Shown here piece after piece: positions 16,562 through 28,300 of a stretch of DNA of 64,000 nucleotides. The stretch's first letter is position 1; each line of letters starts with the position of its first letter. This stretch comes from Pedobacter sp. PLR. Lineage in GTDB: Bacteria; Bacteroidota; Bacteroidia; Sphingobacteriales; Sphingobacteriaceae. The notes under the pieces were generated by a model. It was not told where the DNA came from, did no database searches, and saw nothing but the letters and a program-made list of their open reading frames with translations. Where the stretch lies: assembly GCF_026239675.1 (NCBI RefSeq), contig NZ_JAPIVQ010000006.1:372001-436000 (forward strand), written 5' to 3'. The translations under genes were made by a program, and so were the position numbers.

Positions 16562-17287
16562 ATGAGCGTTTCAAACCAATTTAAAACAATAACTAAGACT
16601 TTCATTGCAGTCGCTGCGGTTTCTGTAGTTTTTTCAGCATGTCAAAAGAAATACAATGATATGGAGCCAATTGAGCTGGCTGCGTTGACCATTGTTCATG
16701 CTGGTCCGGATACTCAGGAACTTGATTTTATAATCGGTAGCCAAAGAGCCAATAAAGATGCCTTTAAATATGGTGCTAAAATTGGCTACCTGGGCTTATA
16801 TCCTGGTAGCAGTGCAATTGGGGTTACAGAAAGAGAAAAGACTAAATTCCTTTTGACAAAAAATGAATTGTACCAGTCAGGAAAGTTTTATACTACATTT
16901 TTAGTAGATACCGGTAGCAAAAGAGCCTTCTTAACGATCAATGATAAGTTAGATAGTATCAAGGTGAATGAAAAAGCGAAAGTTCGTTTCATCAATACAA
17001 GTCCTGAAGTACAAACTTTAGATTTAGCCATCACTGGTTCTGCAACGGACATCGCCAGCAACAAAGCATTTAAAGAATATAGTGTATTTACAGATGTAGA
17101 GCCAGGTGAAAGCGTTGCACTGGAAGTAAAAGATCACGTTACTAAAGAAGTTAAAGCGACACTTCCTGCAATGAAGCTTGAAAAAGGTAAATTCTATACC
17201 GTTTGGGCTAAAGGATTTAAAGGCAAAGCAGAGACTGATTCTCTAAAATTCAAAGCAGCAGTTTACAATGTTGCCTTAAAACAATAA
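16562..17287 (+). CDS. DUF4397 domain lipoprotein
   Basis: The 241-residue product has a lipoprotein signal peptide ending in VVFSAC, with Cys at about residue 26. The mature protein has two similar beta-rich halves: LTIVHAGPDTQELDFII and YLGLYPGSSAI, then VRFINTSPEVQTLDLAI and FTDVEPGESVALEV. The pattern of RFxNxSPxxxxLDxxI plus YxxxxPG is that of DUF4397, seen in envelope proteins of unknown function. It is probably a periplasmic or outer-membrane lipoprotein. Confidence 0.8.
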   Translation: MSVSNQFKTITKTFIAVAAVSVVFSACQKKYNDMEPIELAALTIVHAGPDTQELDFIIGSQRANKDAFKYGAKIGYLGLYPGSSAIGVTEREKTKFLLTKNELYQSGKFYTTFLVDTGSKRAFLTINDKLDSIKVNEKAKVRFINTSPEVQTLDLAITGSATDIASNKAFKEYSVFTDVEPGESVALEVKDHVTKEVKATLPAMKLEKGKFYTVWAKGFKGKAETDSLKFKAAVYNVALKQ

Positions 17288-17298
17288 TACCATAAAGC

Positions 17299-17322
17299 AG
17301 CCGGCTCTTTAATGGGCCGGCT
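17299..17322 (+). terminator. Hairpin after the DUF4397 gene
   Basis: AGCCGGC (17299-17305) pairs with GCCGGCT (17316-17322). It is followed by TCT rather than a T-run, so it is a weak terminator. Confidence 0.45.
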
Positions 17323-17467
17323 TCTAAAGCGGTTTATTTGGAAATGCGTAAATTAGCAGTCCAGGGTATCCTGTTTTAGAAGAAGTTCGGAAAAAAAGAG
17401 CTTTCAAAAGCTGATTGATCCGGACAATGATCAAGAATTTAAAAAATCTTAATGGTGTTAGAAAAGA

Positions 17468-18037
17468 ATGCTCAAGTTTGAGGACGTTTTAGCTGGATGT
17501 TTGAAAAATGACAATAAATGCAAGGAGGTGGTTTATAAATCATTTTACGGGTATTTAATGGGCGTTATTTTAAGGTATGTCAACGATCGTAATGATGCTG
17601 AAGAGCTGATTAATGATTGTTTTATTAAGATTTTTAAAGGAATAGGGCAGTTTGGGGCGCCCAAAGATCCGGAACAGTTACAAAAAGCATTTAAAGGATG
17701 GGTGGCTAAAATTTCTTCCCGTACTGCAATTGATTTTTTACGTAGTAAAAGAACATTTTTATATGTGGATGATATGGAAGAGCCGCCGCAACCGATCACA
17801 GAGTTAAATGCCATTTCTCAACTCCATGTACAAGACATTATGAAGTTATTGAATGAGCTGCCGGAAACGCATAAATTGATTTTCAATATGTATGAACTGG
17901 AGGGCTTTTCTCATGAAGAGATTTCAAAACTATTAAATATACCGGAAAGTTCCAGTCGGGTTTACCTGACCAGAGCAAAGAATAAATTAAGAATATTGTA
18001 TTCGAAATCATTGGTTACTGATTTTGAGACAAATTAA
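17468..18037 (+). CDS. ECF-type RNA polymerase sigma factor
   Basis: Encodes 189 residues. Region 2 at about 20-95 contains NDAEELINDCFIKIFKGI (core binding) and KGWVAKISSRTAIDFLRSKR (-10 recognition). Region 4 at about 128-182 contains LPETHKLIFNMYELEGFSHEEIS and the DNA-recognition helix SSSRVYLTRAKNKLR. No separate anti-sigma gene of the FecR type follows. The next gene instead encodes a transmembrane beta-barrel-like protein with a cytosolic N-terminus, 26 nt downstream, which may regulate or be regulated by this sigma factor. Confidence 0.9.
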   Translation: MLKFEDVLAGCLKNDNKCKEVVYKSFYGYLMGVILRYVNDRNDAEELINDCFIKIFKGIGQFGAPKDPEQLQKAFKGWVAKISSRTAIDFLRSKRTFLYVDDMEEPPQPITELNAISQLHVQDIMKLLNELPETHKLIFNMYELEGFSHEEISKLLNIPESSSRVYLTRAKNKLRILYSKSLVTDFETN

Positions 18038-18063
18038 AAGGCGCGCGAGAGGAATAACAGGGG

Positions 18064-19578
18064 ATGAATGGGGGAATTGACAAAAATAAAAATATAAGGA
18101 TGAAACCGAATGAACATATAAAGTTACCTGATGATGAGCTGATCGCTCATATCAAGGGGCAATTAATGGCTCATGAGGAAGACTATGCTCCCGGGGCATG
18201 GGAAAATTTCAATTCCGGCAAGCCAGCAAAAAAAAGGGGGATGTTTTTCTGGATGGGAAGTCTGAGTAGCGCTGCCGCGTTGATTTTGATCGGCTTTGCT
18301 ATATTTTTCATAAATGATAAAAAGGAAGGACTGAAACCTTCAATATTGACCGGTGCTAAACCTTCAGATCAACATAGGGGATCAACGGAAGAGGAAACTG
18401 CTAAAACTACAACGCCCGGAGGGGATGTTTCGAAGTCTGATGCACTGGTTAAGGTTTCGGGGTCTGCTGAATTGGCGAAAGATTTGAAGTCCGATGAAAG
18501 GACTAAGGAAACCGGAATTGCAGGTTCTGTCCCTGATATTACAGGAAAAGGAGTAAATCCTGCTACTGTAGGCGGATTGGCAAAAGTGTCTGGCAGCACT
18601 TTCACAGACAGAAGTCAGAAGGTAATGACTGTAGGCGGTCTTTCGGATCAGCCTAATCAGACAAACGCAGCGAAAGCTATAAATCCGATAATACAACAAC
18701 CATTAAATGCTGCGGTAGCCTTTTTTAATAATTCGGAAAGGGCAACAACAATTCCAGAAAATATAGCTATTCCTGCACAACGTCAGGAGCAAAAAGCAGT
18801 GGTCGCTGAAGCTCCTGCGGAAGTAAAAACACAGAGTCTGGAAGAGTTTTTAGCGCAGGAATCTAAAAATGGCAATGCGAGAGGAAAAAGGGCCAGTACT
18901 AATCTTGCGGCATTAGCAATGCAGAAAGACAAATGGGAGATGGGTGTAATGGTGGCCCCTTCTTTTGGCAGCAGCAAGAAATTAAATATGGGCTATGGCC
19001 TGAGTATGGGCTACGCTTTGAGTAAAAAGATATCCATCAATTCAGGGATCTCTTACAATGAAATGGGCGCATCCAGAACTATGGCTTCTGCTCCGGGTGG
19101 GGGACAACAGGATATGCCTTCGACAATGACAAAAGGCTTGGCTGGTAACAGTAAAGAACTGAAAGCGGTAGACGCTAACCTTCGGGGAATAGATATTCCT
19201 TTAGAAATCCGTTATCGCCTGACTAAAAATCTATATGCCAATGTGGGGGTCTCGGCCTTTGCGGTACTGAATCAAAATCAAAAAAACACTTTTCTGGAAA
19301 GTCAGGTGCAAAGCAGTCCGGTTGATCCGGGGAGCGCCGCCTCAACGACTTTTAAAGCCAATGTGTTGAGTACCACGGTGACGGAAGAAAAGCAAACTTC
19401 AAATCTTAAAACAGATCCTTATCTTGGATTCTATAACTTTTCTCTGGGTTACAAACAGCAAATATCCAGGGGAAAATCAGTTTCTTTAGAGCCATTTGTG
19501 AAGCTTCCGATTAAGGAGTTCACGCAGGAAAACCTTTACCTGATTGGAACAGGGTTGCGGTTGAAGTTTGATTTCTAA
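18064..19578 (+). CDS. Membrane-anchored protein with C-terminal outer-membrane beta-barrel-like domain
   Basis: Encodes 504 residues, or 492 if ATG 18100 is used. The cytosolic N-terminus contains DDELIAHIKGQLMAHEEDYAPGAWENF, a short helix-PGAWE pattern common before the membrane helix in proteins encoded next to ECF sigma factors. One transmembrane helix lies at about 60-83. A low-complexity Thr/Ser/Ala-rich linker follows, then from about 285 a strand-rich region (WEMGVMVAPSFGSSKKLNMGYGLSMGY to GTGLRLKFDF) resembling outer-membrane beta-barrel domains. One inner-membrane helix plus a barrel-like end suggests an envelope-spanning sensor; that is inference. Confidence 0.72.
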   Translation: MNGGIDKNKNIRMKPNEHIKLPDDELIAHIKGQLMAHEEDYAPGAWENFNSGKPAKKRGMFFWMGSLSSAAALILIGFAIFFINDKKEGLKPSILTGAKPSDQHRGSTEEETAKTTTPGGDVSKSDALVKVSGSAELAKDLKSDERTKETGIAGSVPDITGKGVNPATVGGLAKVSGSTFTDRSQKVMTVGGLSDQPNQTNAAKAINPIIQQPLNAAVAFFNNSERATTIPENIAIPAQRQEQKAVVAEAPAEVKTQSLEEFLAQESKNGNARGKRASTNLAALAMQKDKWEMGVMVAPSFGSSKKLNMGYGLSMGYALSKKISINSGISYNEMGASRTMASAPGGGQQDMPSTMTKGLAGNSKELKAVDANLRGIDIPLEIRYRLTKNLYANVGVSAFAVLNQNQKNTFLESQVQSSPVDPGSAASTTFKANVLSTTVTEEKQTSNLKTDPYLGFYNFSLGYKQQISRGKSVSLEPFVKLPIKEFTQENLYLIGTGLRLKFDF

Positions 19579-19676
19579 TTTATGAAAACAGTGACTATCG
19601 GTGTTTAAATAACCTTATTTTTAATTTTGTTGCAACAATGATACTTTTTAAGAATAGCACCAGCCGTTTTAAAAAT

Positions 19677-19684
19677 TATCTTTG
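19677..19684 (+). promoter_or_regulatory. Candidate -7 box TATCTTTG for the M3 peptidase gene
   Basis: Matches TAnnTTTG, 51 nt before the ATG. The expected start point falls at the foot of the hairpin at 19687-19711, so this promoter is uncertain. Confidence 0.35.
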
Positions 19685-19686
19685 TA

Positions 19687-19711
19687 AAAGCCTGGGCTAC
19701 CAGGCTTTTTG
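19687..19711 (+). terminator. Terminator-like hairpin before the M3 peptidase gene
   Basis: AAAGCCTGG (19687-19695) pairs with CCAGGCTTT (19700-19708) around a 4-nt loop, followed by TT and then GG. It is most likely the terminator of the sigma/barrel operon, although it lies only 25 nt before the next start codon. Confidence 0.7.
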
Positions 19712-19735
19712 GTTGATTAATAAATTTATTAGAGA

Positions 19736-21862
19736 ATGAACTTAAAAAAAGGAATCCCTTCTATGCTTATAGTTTGCGGTATGCTCCTGGTGACCGATAA
19801 AACGGTAATGGGACAAAGCACAAATCCATTTATGGAAACGTATAACACTCCACATGGGGTGCCTCCATTTAACAAAATTACCAATGCGCATTATGTACCG
19901 GCCTTTCAGGAAGGAATGAAGCAACAGCAGCAAGCGGTTGCCGCAATTTATAAGCAACGATCGGTACCAACTTTTGTAAATACGGTAGTGGCTTTAGAAG
20001 AAAGCGGAAAGTTACTGTCAAAAGTAAGCACGGTGTTCTTTAACCTGAGTTCCGCAAATACCTCTCCTGAACTGGAAAAAATTGCACAGCAAATGGCTCC
20101 GGAATTGTCGAAACATAGTGACGATATTTACCTGAATTCTGAATTATTCAAAAGAGTAAAAACCGTATATGATAAACGTGCTTCTTTAAAACTGAGCGCA
20201 GAGCAACAGCGCCTGTTGGAGAAAACCTATAAATCGTTTGTGAGAAGTGGCGCCAACCTGAACGAGGCACAGCAACAACAAATGAGAGCCATTAATAAAG
20301 AGTTTTCTTTGCTGACCTTAAATTTTGGACAACATTTGCTGGCTGAAGTCAATGCTTACGAATTAATCATAGACAATCAGGCTGATCTTGCCGGTTTGCC
20401 GGAATCGGTAAAAGCAGTTGCAGCAGCTTCTGCAAAGCAGGCTGGAAAAGAAGGGAAATGGAGGTTTACCCTGCATACACCAAGTGTAACTCCTTTTCTT
20501 CAATACTCAGAAAATCGCGCCCTGCGTGAAAAGATGTACAATGCCTATATCAATCGTGCCAATCATGATGATGAGAATGACAACAAAAAGATCATTTCTC
20601 GTATTGTAGCCTTACGTGCAGAAAAAGCAGCATTATTAGGTTATAACAGTCATGCTGACTTTGTATTGGAAGAAAGCATGGCGAAATCGCCGAAAGAAGC
20701 TTACGACCTGCTAAACGGCCTTTGGGACGCAGCGTTACCTGTAGCTAAGCAAGAAGCGGTAGAGATGCAGAAAGTGATGGATAAAGAAGGTCGCAACGAA
20801 AAGCTGGAGGCCTGGGATTGGGCACATTATGCAGATAAAGTGCGTAAAGAAAGATATAATTATGATGCAGAAGCATTACGTCCATACTTCCAGATCGACA
20901 ATGTAAGAGATGGTTTTTTTAAGGTGGTGAACAAACTGTATGGCATTACTTTTACTTTACTTCCGGAAGTTCCGGTATACCATAAAGACGTATCCGCGTA
21001 TCAGGTGAAAGAAGCTGATGGTACCCATGTTGGTGTCATCTACATGGATTTCTTTACCCGCAGCTCTAAACGTGGTGGCGCATGGATGACCTCTTATGCA
21101 ACACAATCTTATGAAAACGGGAAACGTGTTGCGCCGGTAGTTTCTATCGTTTGTAATTTCTCCGGACCTAATGGTGACGAGCCTGCGTTATTTACAGCGG
21201 ATGAGGTGACTACTTATTACCATGAAATGGGACACGCCCTTCATGGCTTATTATCCAATGTACAATATAGAAGTCTGGCAGGAACATCTGTTCCCCGCGA
21301 CTTTGTGGAACTGCCTTCTCAGGTGATGGAGCATTTTGCTTTTGAGCCGGAAGTACTTCAGTTTTATGCAAAACATTACAAAACAGGTGCAGTTGTTCCT
21401 CAGGAATTGATCGACCGCATGAAGAATGCTTCGAAATTTAACCAGGGCTTCGAAACCGTAGAATACCTTGCGGCATCTTTACTGGATATGGGATTCCATA
21501 CCGTACCCGCAGGGAAAGACGTGAATGCAACGGAATTTGAAAGTTCAGAAATGAATAAATATGGATTGATCAAACAAATTGCACCACGCTACCGTAGCAC
21601 TTATTTCCAGCATATCTTCGCTTCCGGTTACTCAGCGGGCTATTATAGCTATATCTGGTCGGCAGTACTGGATAGTGATGCCTTTGCTGCTTTTAAAGAA
21701 AGTGGAAACATCTTTAACCCGGAAGTGGCCAGATCTTTCCGTAAAAACGTATTGGAAAAAGGTGGAACTGTAGAACCAATGGACTTATATAAAGCCTTTA
21801 GAGGTCAGGAGCCAAACATGAAATATCTGCTAAAAGACAGAGGGCTGGACAAGGCACTTTAA
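19736..21862 (+). CDS. M3 family peptidyl-dipeptidase (Dcp-like)
   Basis: Encodes 708 residues with an N-terminal signal peptide (SMLIVCGMLLVTDKTVMGQ), so it is periplasmic or lipid-free secreted, unlike cytosolic E. coli Dcp. The thermolysin-like zinc site HEMGHALHG begins at His496; FVELPSQVMEHF follows with the third-ligand Glu, and SAGYYSYIWS near the end is a family signature. It should cleave dipeptides from peptide C-termini. A strong terminator follows at 21914-21963. Confidence 0.92.
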   Translation: MNLKKGIPSMLIVCGMLLVTDKTVMGQSTNPFMETYNTPHGVPPFNKITNAHYVPAFQEGMKQQQQAVAAIYKQRSVPTFVNTVVALEESGKLLSKVSTVFFNLSSANTSPELEKIAQQMAPELSKHSDDIYLNSELFKRVKTVYDKRASLKLSAEQQRLLEKTYKSFVRSGANLNEAQQQQMRAINKEFSLLTLNFGQHLLAEVNAYELIIDNQADLAGLPESVKAVAAASAKQAGKEGKWRFTLHTPSVTPFLQYSENRALREKMYNAYINRANHDDENDNKKIISRIVALRAEKAALLGYNSHADFVLEESMAKSPKEAYDLLNGLWDAALPVAKQEAVEMQKVMDKEGRNEKLEAWDWAHYADKVRKERYNYDAEALRPYFQIDNVRDGFFKVVNKLYGITFTLLPEVPVYHKDVSAYQVKEADGTHVGVIYMDFFTRSSKRGGAWMTSYATQSYENGKRVAPVVSIVCNFSGPNGDEPALFTADEVTTYYHEMGHALHGLLSNVQYRSLAGTSVPRDFVELPSQVMEHFAFEPEVLQFYAKHYKTGAVVPQELIDRMKNASKFNQGFETVEYLAASLLDMGFHTVPAGKDVNATEFESSEMNKYGLIKQIAPRYRSTYFQHIFASGYSAGYYSYIWSAVLDSDAFAAFKESGNIFNPEVARSFRKNVLEKGGTVEPMDLYKAFRGQEPNMKYLLKDRGLDKAL

Positions 21863-21913
21863 CCATAGCTTTATTTTGTTGGGTTCAGGATGCTGTTTAT
21901 TCCTGCCCGATAA

Positions 21914-21963
21914 CTAAAAAATGACCAACATCTTCGAATTTGAGGATGTTGGTCATTTTTTTT
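21914..21963 (+). terminator. Strong terminator after the M3 peptidase gene
   Basis: A long stem, AAAAAATGACCAACATC against GATGTTGGTCATTTTTTT with a few mismatches near the loop, ends in eight T. The A-tract on the other side would let it work in both directions. Confidence 0.9.
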
Positions 21964-22327
21964 AACCTCTTTTGTTTTTTCAAAAACCCCTGTATCAGGA
22001 CTTAACGGCAGTTTAAATTTCAATTTATTAAGCAGCCGTGTAATTTTGGCTAACTTATTCTAACTTATTGATTTAGCTATCTAAATTTTTACTAAAAGCA
22101 CAGGTGATTTTATTGTGAAGCAAACTTTATTTTATAGCTTTGCCACTGGGTTGATTTTGTTGTTTAAATCATCAATAAAGCAATTTTCTTATAGTCATTT
22201 TTAGGGATGCTTTTCTGAAAAAAGTTTTAAAACACAATTTTCTTTCTTTGGTGGAAAGCTAACAAAATATTTTGCCCCATACATATTGAATCTTAATTTT
22301 TTCAAGAAGAAATCCCTTCATCAAATT
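21964..22327. other. AT-rich leader region of the giant gene
   Basis: No gene is visible. The interval holds the candidate promoter at 22113-22142 and, from there, a leader of about 180 nt. A second TAATTTTG box lies at 22041-22048. The frame of the giant gene stays open back to a TTG at 22286, but this extension (KKKSLHQI) is not signal-like and is left out. Confidence 0.5.
22113..22142 (+). promoter_or_regulatory. Candidate promoter of the giant surface-protein locus
   Basis: TTG (22113-22115) and TAGCTTTG (22135-22142) are separated by 19 nt, the spacing expected for the Bacteroidota -33/-7 pair. A start near 22149 would leave a leader of about 180 nt. Confidence 0.5.
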
Positions 22328-25300
22328 ATGCGTACCTCCCTTTTTAAGGCCATTGCTTTTTCTGTTCTTTTCTTTACCGCTCTTCAAATTTCCGCTCAAA
22401 CAAAAATTTATGTAAATGCCACTGCAACGGGTTCAAATACCGGCGCAGATTGGAGCAATGCTTATACCGATTTGCTCAATGCCATTACTAAATCTGCTGC
22501 CGGAAATGAAATCTGGGTGGCTAAAGGGGTTTACAGTCCGGGAGGAGTATCGGCTTCCACATTTACGCTAAAATCAGGCGTTAAAATGTATGGAGGTTTT
22601 GCTGGAACAGAGAGCTTACTGACGCAGCGTGTTGCAGATCCGAATGGCTTGTTTACTGCCAATCAAAGTATCCTGACAGGGAGTAACATCAACAACCATG
22701 TGGTGAGTAATGTTGCCGCTCTGACCAAAGAAACGGTTTTAGATGGATTTACCATTAGCGGCGGACGAACAGTAAACGGAAATAACCCGACTGCAGCGGC
22801 GAATAGAGGTGCCGGAATTTATAATACTGCCGGATCTGCTGTTTTTCAAAATCTTTGGATTAAAGATAACATCGCCAGTCATTATGGTGCAGGATTTCAT
22901 AACAATGGAACCGTTACTTTGATCAATCTCCTGCTGGAAAACAACAGCTTTTATAATTCCACATTCAGTAATACCCTTGGAGCGGGGATGTATAATTCTG
23001 CAGCAGTAATTTTCAAGGGAATTTCCTTCATCAATAATAGCGGGGCAAGTTCGGGTGCTGGATTGTATAATACGATTGTATCCTCCATGGAGGATAATGT
23101 ATTTAAAAACAATACTTCTACTGGAAATGGTGGTGCACTAACCAGCACAGTCGGTTTGACTATCGACCGGACCAGCTTTATTCAAAATACTGCCGCTCTG
23201 CAGGGAGGAGCCATTTATTCGGGATCAGGAATGACTATTCGTAATTCCATATTCAGTAGGAACAAGATTACCGGAGCACTGGTAGCCAATGTTGGAGGCG
23301 CAATATATGGTCTCAGCACCGCGATGAACATCTTCAACTGTAGTTTCAGTAATAACACCATTGCCTATGTCTTTGCTGACAATACGATTACTTACGGTGG
23401 CGCTCTAAATGCCGCTGTAGCCTCAAATGTTTACAACAGTATTTTCTGGGGAAATAAAAGAGGAAACAATGTGCCGGATCAGATTGGCGGTGTTAAAATC
23501 ACCATGGAAAATACCCTTGTTCAGCACAATTACAGCCATGGACTAGACAATATGATTGGGGATCCTGATTTTGTAAATGCAGATCTGGACGACCTTAGGT
23601 TGAAAAACGGATCAATAGCGATTGATGCAGGAGACAATTCCAAACAAAGCGGAACAATGGATATCGTGGGAAACGTCAGGTTGATTGGTACTAACATCGA
23701 CCTTGGTGCTTTAGAAAATCCTTCGGGAATGACGGCTACATTAGACATTCTGCCGGCAACCATCGGGGTTCAGCAACGCGGACTGCCTTATAACCAGTCG
23801 CTCAGCATAAAAGGGGGCGCGGCGACCAATTGGGAGGTCACATTTGGCGCATTACCTCCGGGAATTAGTTTAAATCCTCAAACAGGACAGCTGACAGGCA
23901 TCCCAACCATTGCCGGAAATTATCCGGTAGTGATAAAAGCGACAAACGGAAGTCTGACAGGTAGCAGGCAATTCAATTTTACGATCAGTCCGGGGGTAGC
24001 CAGGTTGCATGTCAATGTATCAGCAACCGGGCAAAATAATGGTGTTGACTGGGCAAATGGCTATACCAGATTACAAACGGCGCTGGCGCTGGCTAAAGAC
24101 GGGGATGAAATCTGGGTGTCTAAAGGTAAATACAGCCCGCATTTAGACTCTGCTTTTGCCATGGTTTCAGGCGTAAAAATATATGGCGGTTTTGCTGGTA
24201 CAGAGACGGTTTTGAGTCAGCGACGGGCAGATCAATTCGGAAAATTCACCATTAATGAGACCATTTTAAGTGGTAATGGCATTAATAAACACGTAGTACT
24301 TAACAATGCAATAATCCTTTCTGTAAACACTTTAATGGATGGTTTTACGATAGCTGAAGGTAATGCAAATGGCACAGGAATAAATGGTCATGGGGCGGGG
24401 ATATATAATGCGGCAGTTGCTGGTAATGCGATTTTTAGCAACATGATTTTTAAAAATAACAAAGCCAATATCTATGGTGGAGGGATGTATAATCTGGCTT
24501 CCGGGTTAAAACTGACCAATGTTCTTTTTGAAAGTAACGAAGTAGTTAGTGGAGCAAGGTTAGGTGGTGGACTGTATAATGCAGGGCCCAGTGCCAGCTT
24601 GAATCAGGTTGTTTTCCGCAATAATAAAGCCATTAATGGTGGCGGTATGCACAATACCGTAGGGGGAACAAAAGCGACCCTGACGGAAAGTACTTTTGAA
24701 GGGAATAGCAGTGAAACCATGGGCGGTGGACTCTCGAATGTTGGTGATATCAGCCTGACCGATGTAGTCTTTAAAAACAATACCGCTAAAACTACTGGTG
24801 GCGGTCTATATACGACTATAAATGCAAACCTCGACCGCGTGTCCTTTCTGGACAATATTGCGGAACAAAAAGGGGGCGGTATTTATGCGGTTGGGACAAT
24901 TACCATGCGTAATGCGATCCTCAGTAAAAACAGCGTAACCGGAATCGTAGCTGGCTACAATGGTGGAGGGATGTTTGTAGACGGAACAGCGACCATTCAG
25001 AACAGCACTTTCAGTAACAATACGATGGCCTCTACTGCTTTAGAGGGTACGTTTGTAGGCGCTGGTTTATGGGCTGGAACAATTACGGTAAATATTCACA
25101 ACAGTATTTTTTGGGGTAATAAAAGGGGCAATGACGTTGCGGATCAGATTGGCGGTAGCACGCTCAGAGATATGGCCAATAACATTGTCCAGAATAACAG
25201 TCTTTCAGGAACAAACAACCTGATTGGTAATCCTGATTTTGAAAATGCTGAACAACATAATCTCCAACTGAAAAACGGCTCTATTGCCATTGATGCCGGT

Positions 25301-28300
25301 AATAATTTAAAGGTTTCTACGGAAAGTGATTTTGCCGGAAATACCAGGATCATCAACGGAACGGTTGATATTGGCGCCCTGGAAAATCCATTGGGTATGC
25401 CGGGGTCTTTAACCATCATGCCGGAAGCAATAGTGCCGCAGATTCGTGGGGCTAACCTTGTACAGGAGCTAATCCTGAGCGGTGGCTCCGGTGTTGCGGA
25501 ATGGTCTCTGTTGACGGGGGAATTACCTTTTGGAATTAGCCTGGATGCGAAAACAGGAAAGTTAACGGGTATCCCAACGGTTGCCGGCACCTACGTTTTT
25601 GTATTGCGTGTTCTGCAGGGAAATAAGGTAGGTACCCGTCAATATACTGTCGTTATTAATGCGGGAGCAACCAGACTGCATGTTAATGCTGCGTCTTCCG
25701 GAGATAATAATGGGGTCGACTGGCCTAATGGCTTCAACAACCTGCAAAGTGCATTAGCCATCGCAAAAGATGGAGATGAAATCTGGGTGGCTAAAGGTAA
25801 ATATAGCCCGAATATAGATGCTTCTTTTGCGATGGTTTCAGGCGTAAAAATGTATGGAGGTTTTGCAGGTACAGAGACGGTTTTAACTCAGCGGCAGGCA
25901 GATCAATTCGGAAAATTCACAATTAATGAGACCATTTTAAGTGGTAATGACATCAATAAACACGTGGTACTTAACAATGCCATAGCCCTTTCTGTAAACA
26001 CTTTAATGGATGGTTTTACCATTTCGGAAGGTAATGCAAATGGTACAGGAATACCTGGTCATGGAGCGGGAGTATATAATGCGGCAATTGCTGGTAATGC
26101 GATTTTCAGCAACATGATCTTTAAAAATAACAAAGCCAATATCTATGGTGGGGGGATGTATAATCTGGCTACCGGGTTAAAACTGACCAATGTTCTTTTT
26201 GAGAGTAATGAAGTAGTTAGTGGGGCAAGGCTAGGTGGTGGACTGTATAATGCAGCGGCCAATGCCAGCTTGAATCAGGTTGTTTTCCGGAATAATAAAG
26301 CATTCAACGGTGGAGGTATTCACAATACAGTGGCAGGAACAAAGGTAACTTTGACGGAAAGCACTTTTGAAGGGAACATCAGCGATGGATTGGGTGGCGG
26401 AATAACCAATGTTGGGGACGTCAGCCTGACCGATGTAGTCTTTAAAGACAATACCGCGAAAAGTTATGGTGGCGGTCTCTATACAACTATAAATGCAAAT
26501 CTCGACCGTGTGTCCTTTCTGGATAACATCGCGGAACAAAGAGGTGGCGGTATTTATGCTAATGGGCCGATTACCATGCGCAATGTGATCCTCAGTAAAA
26601 ATAGCGTAACCGGACTCCTGACAAACAACTTTGGGGGAGGGATGTATCTGGAAGGTGGCACGGCGAACATTCAGAACAGTACATTCAGTAACAATACAAT
26701 TGCCTTAACGGCTCTTGAACCAACTTTTATCGGTGGCGGTTTATGGAATGGGGTAAACACGGTAAATATTTACAACAGTATCTTTTGGGGTAATAAAAGG
26801 GGGAATGACGTTGCGGATCAGATCGCCGGACCGCTACTTAAAAACATGGCGAACAACATCGTCCAGAACAACTTTAATTCCGGAACAAATAATTTGATTG
26901 CTAACCCCGATTTTGCAAACCCTGATCAACATGACCTGCAGTTAAAAAACGGCTCTGTTGCGATTGATGCAGGTACCAATTCCGAAGTATATACGGCAAC
27001 AGATTTAGCCGGAAAGACCAGGATTGTAAATGGCCTGGTAGATCTTGGTGCCTTTGAAAACCCACTGGGTATGTCGGCTTCTTTAGCCATTCTTCCAACC
27101 TCTTTAACGGCATTGCCTCGCGGTACTTCAGTTGAGCTACCTTTTACGCTGAATACCGGAACGGCTCCGGCGACCTGGTCGGTATTTACCGGGGTATTGC
27201 CTTTAGGACTTACTTTAAATAGTCAGACGGGGATCATCAGCGGGATTCCGATGATCGCAGGGAGCTACACTTTTGTGCTTCGTGCCCTACAAGGTAGCCT
27301 GGTTGGGACAAGACAATATACGATGGTTGTAAACCCCGGAGCCACCAGGTTACATGTTAGCCAGGGCGCTACCGGCATCAATAATGGGGTAGATTGGAAC
27401 AATGGATTTATCAAACTGCAAAGCGCATTGACACTTGCAAAAGACGGAGATGAGATCTGGGTTGCTAAAGGGAAATACATTCCTGTAGCAGTCCTGGATT
27501 CTGCATTTTATATGGTTTCCGGCGTAAAGATGTATGGTGGATTTGCAGGTACAGAAACGGGCTTAAATCAACGTGTAGCAAATACCAATGGCAAGTTTAC
27601 CGCCAATGAAACCATATTAAGCGGGAATGATTTAAACCGCCATGTCATCACCAATACGACGTTGTTAAACCCCGAAACATTGCTGGATGGTTTTACCATT
27701 TCTGAGGGAAATTCCAACCATTCCGGAGGTGGTGTGAATCATCTTGCAGCGGCAGTAAATGGTACTTTCAGGAATCTGATTATCAAAAATAATAAGGGGT
27801 ATCATTATGGAGCAGGATTTTACAATCTTGCTGCGGCATTAAAAATAGATAATGTGCTTTTCGAAGACAATATTCTTTTGGGAGGAAATCGTTATGGTGC
27901 CGGTCTCCATAATACGGGAATAAATGCGGTGATTAATAATGTCATTTTCAGAGGTAACCAGGCAGCGATTGGTGCTGGAGTTTACAATTCTGGAAATGGT
28001 GTTTCTATCAATAAAGCGATATTTGAAAATAATCTGGGCAGCAGTTATGGAGGGGCATTGGTGAATGTGGGTTCTACTACCATAACTATCAGCAATTCAG
28101 AATTCAATAGAAATAGATCTGATGGGCACTCCGGAGCGATCTACAATGCAGGTATCGCCACGATGACGGATGTTATTTTCAGAGAAAATACTGCGGCTTT
28201 GATTGGTGGTGCGATAAATAACGTCGGTACGAATACGCTGGACCGGGTTTCTTTTATCGGCAATACCGCAGTACAAAACGGCGGTGCCTATTATGGTACG

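Noticed and set aside
22286..22327. Upstream TTG start for the giant protein
   Set aside because: The 14 extra residues (with KKKSLHQI) would precede the signal peptide without need; ATG 22328 gives a standard signal peptide.
25144..25590. A 148-codon minus-strand frame inside the giant gene
   Set aside because: It is antisense to conserved module sequence, and the similar antisense frames in other modules differ in phase and length; a by-product of repeat composition.
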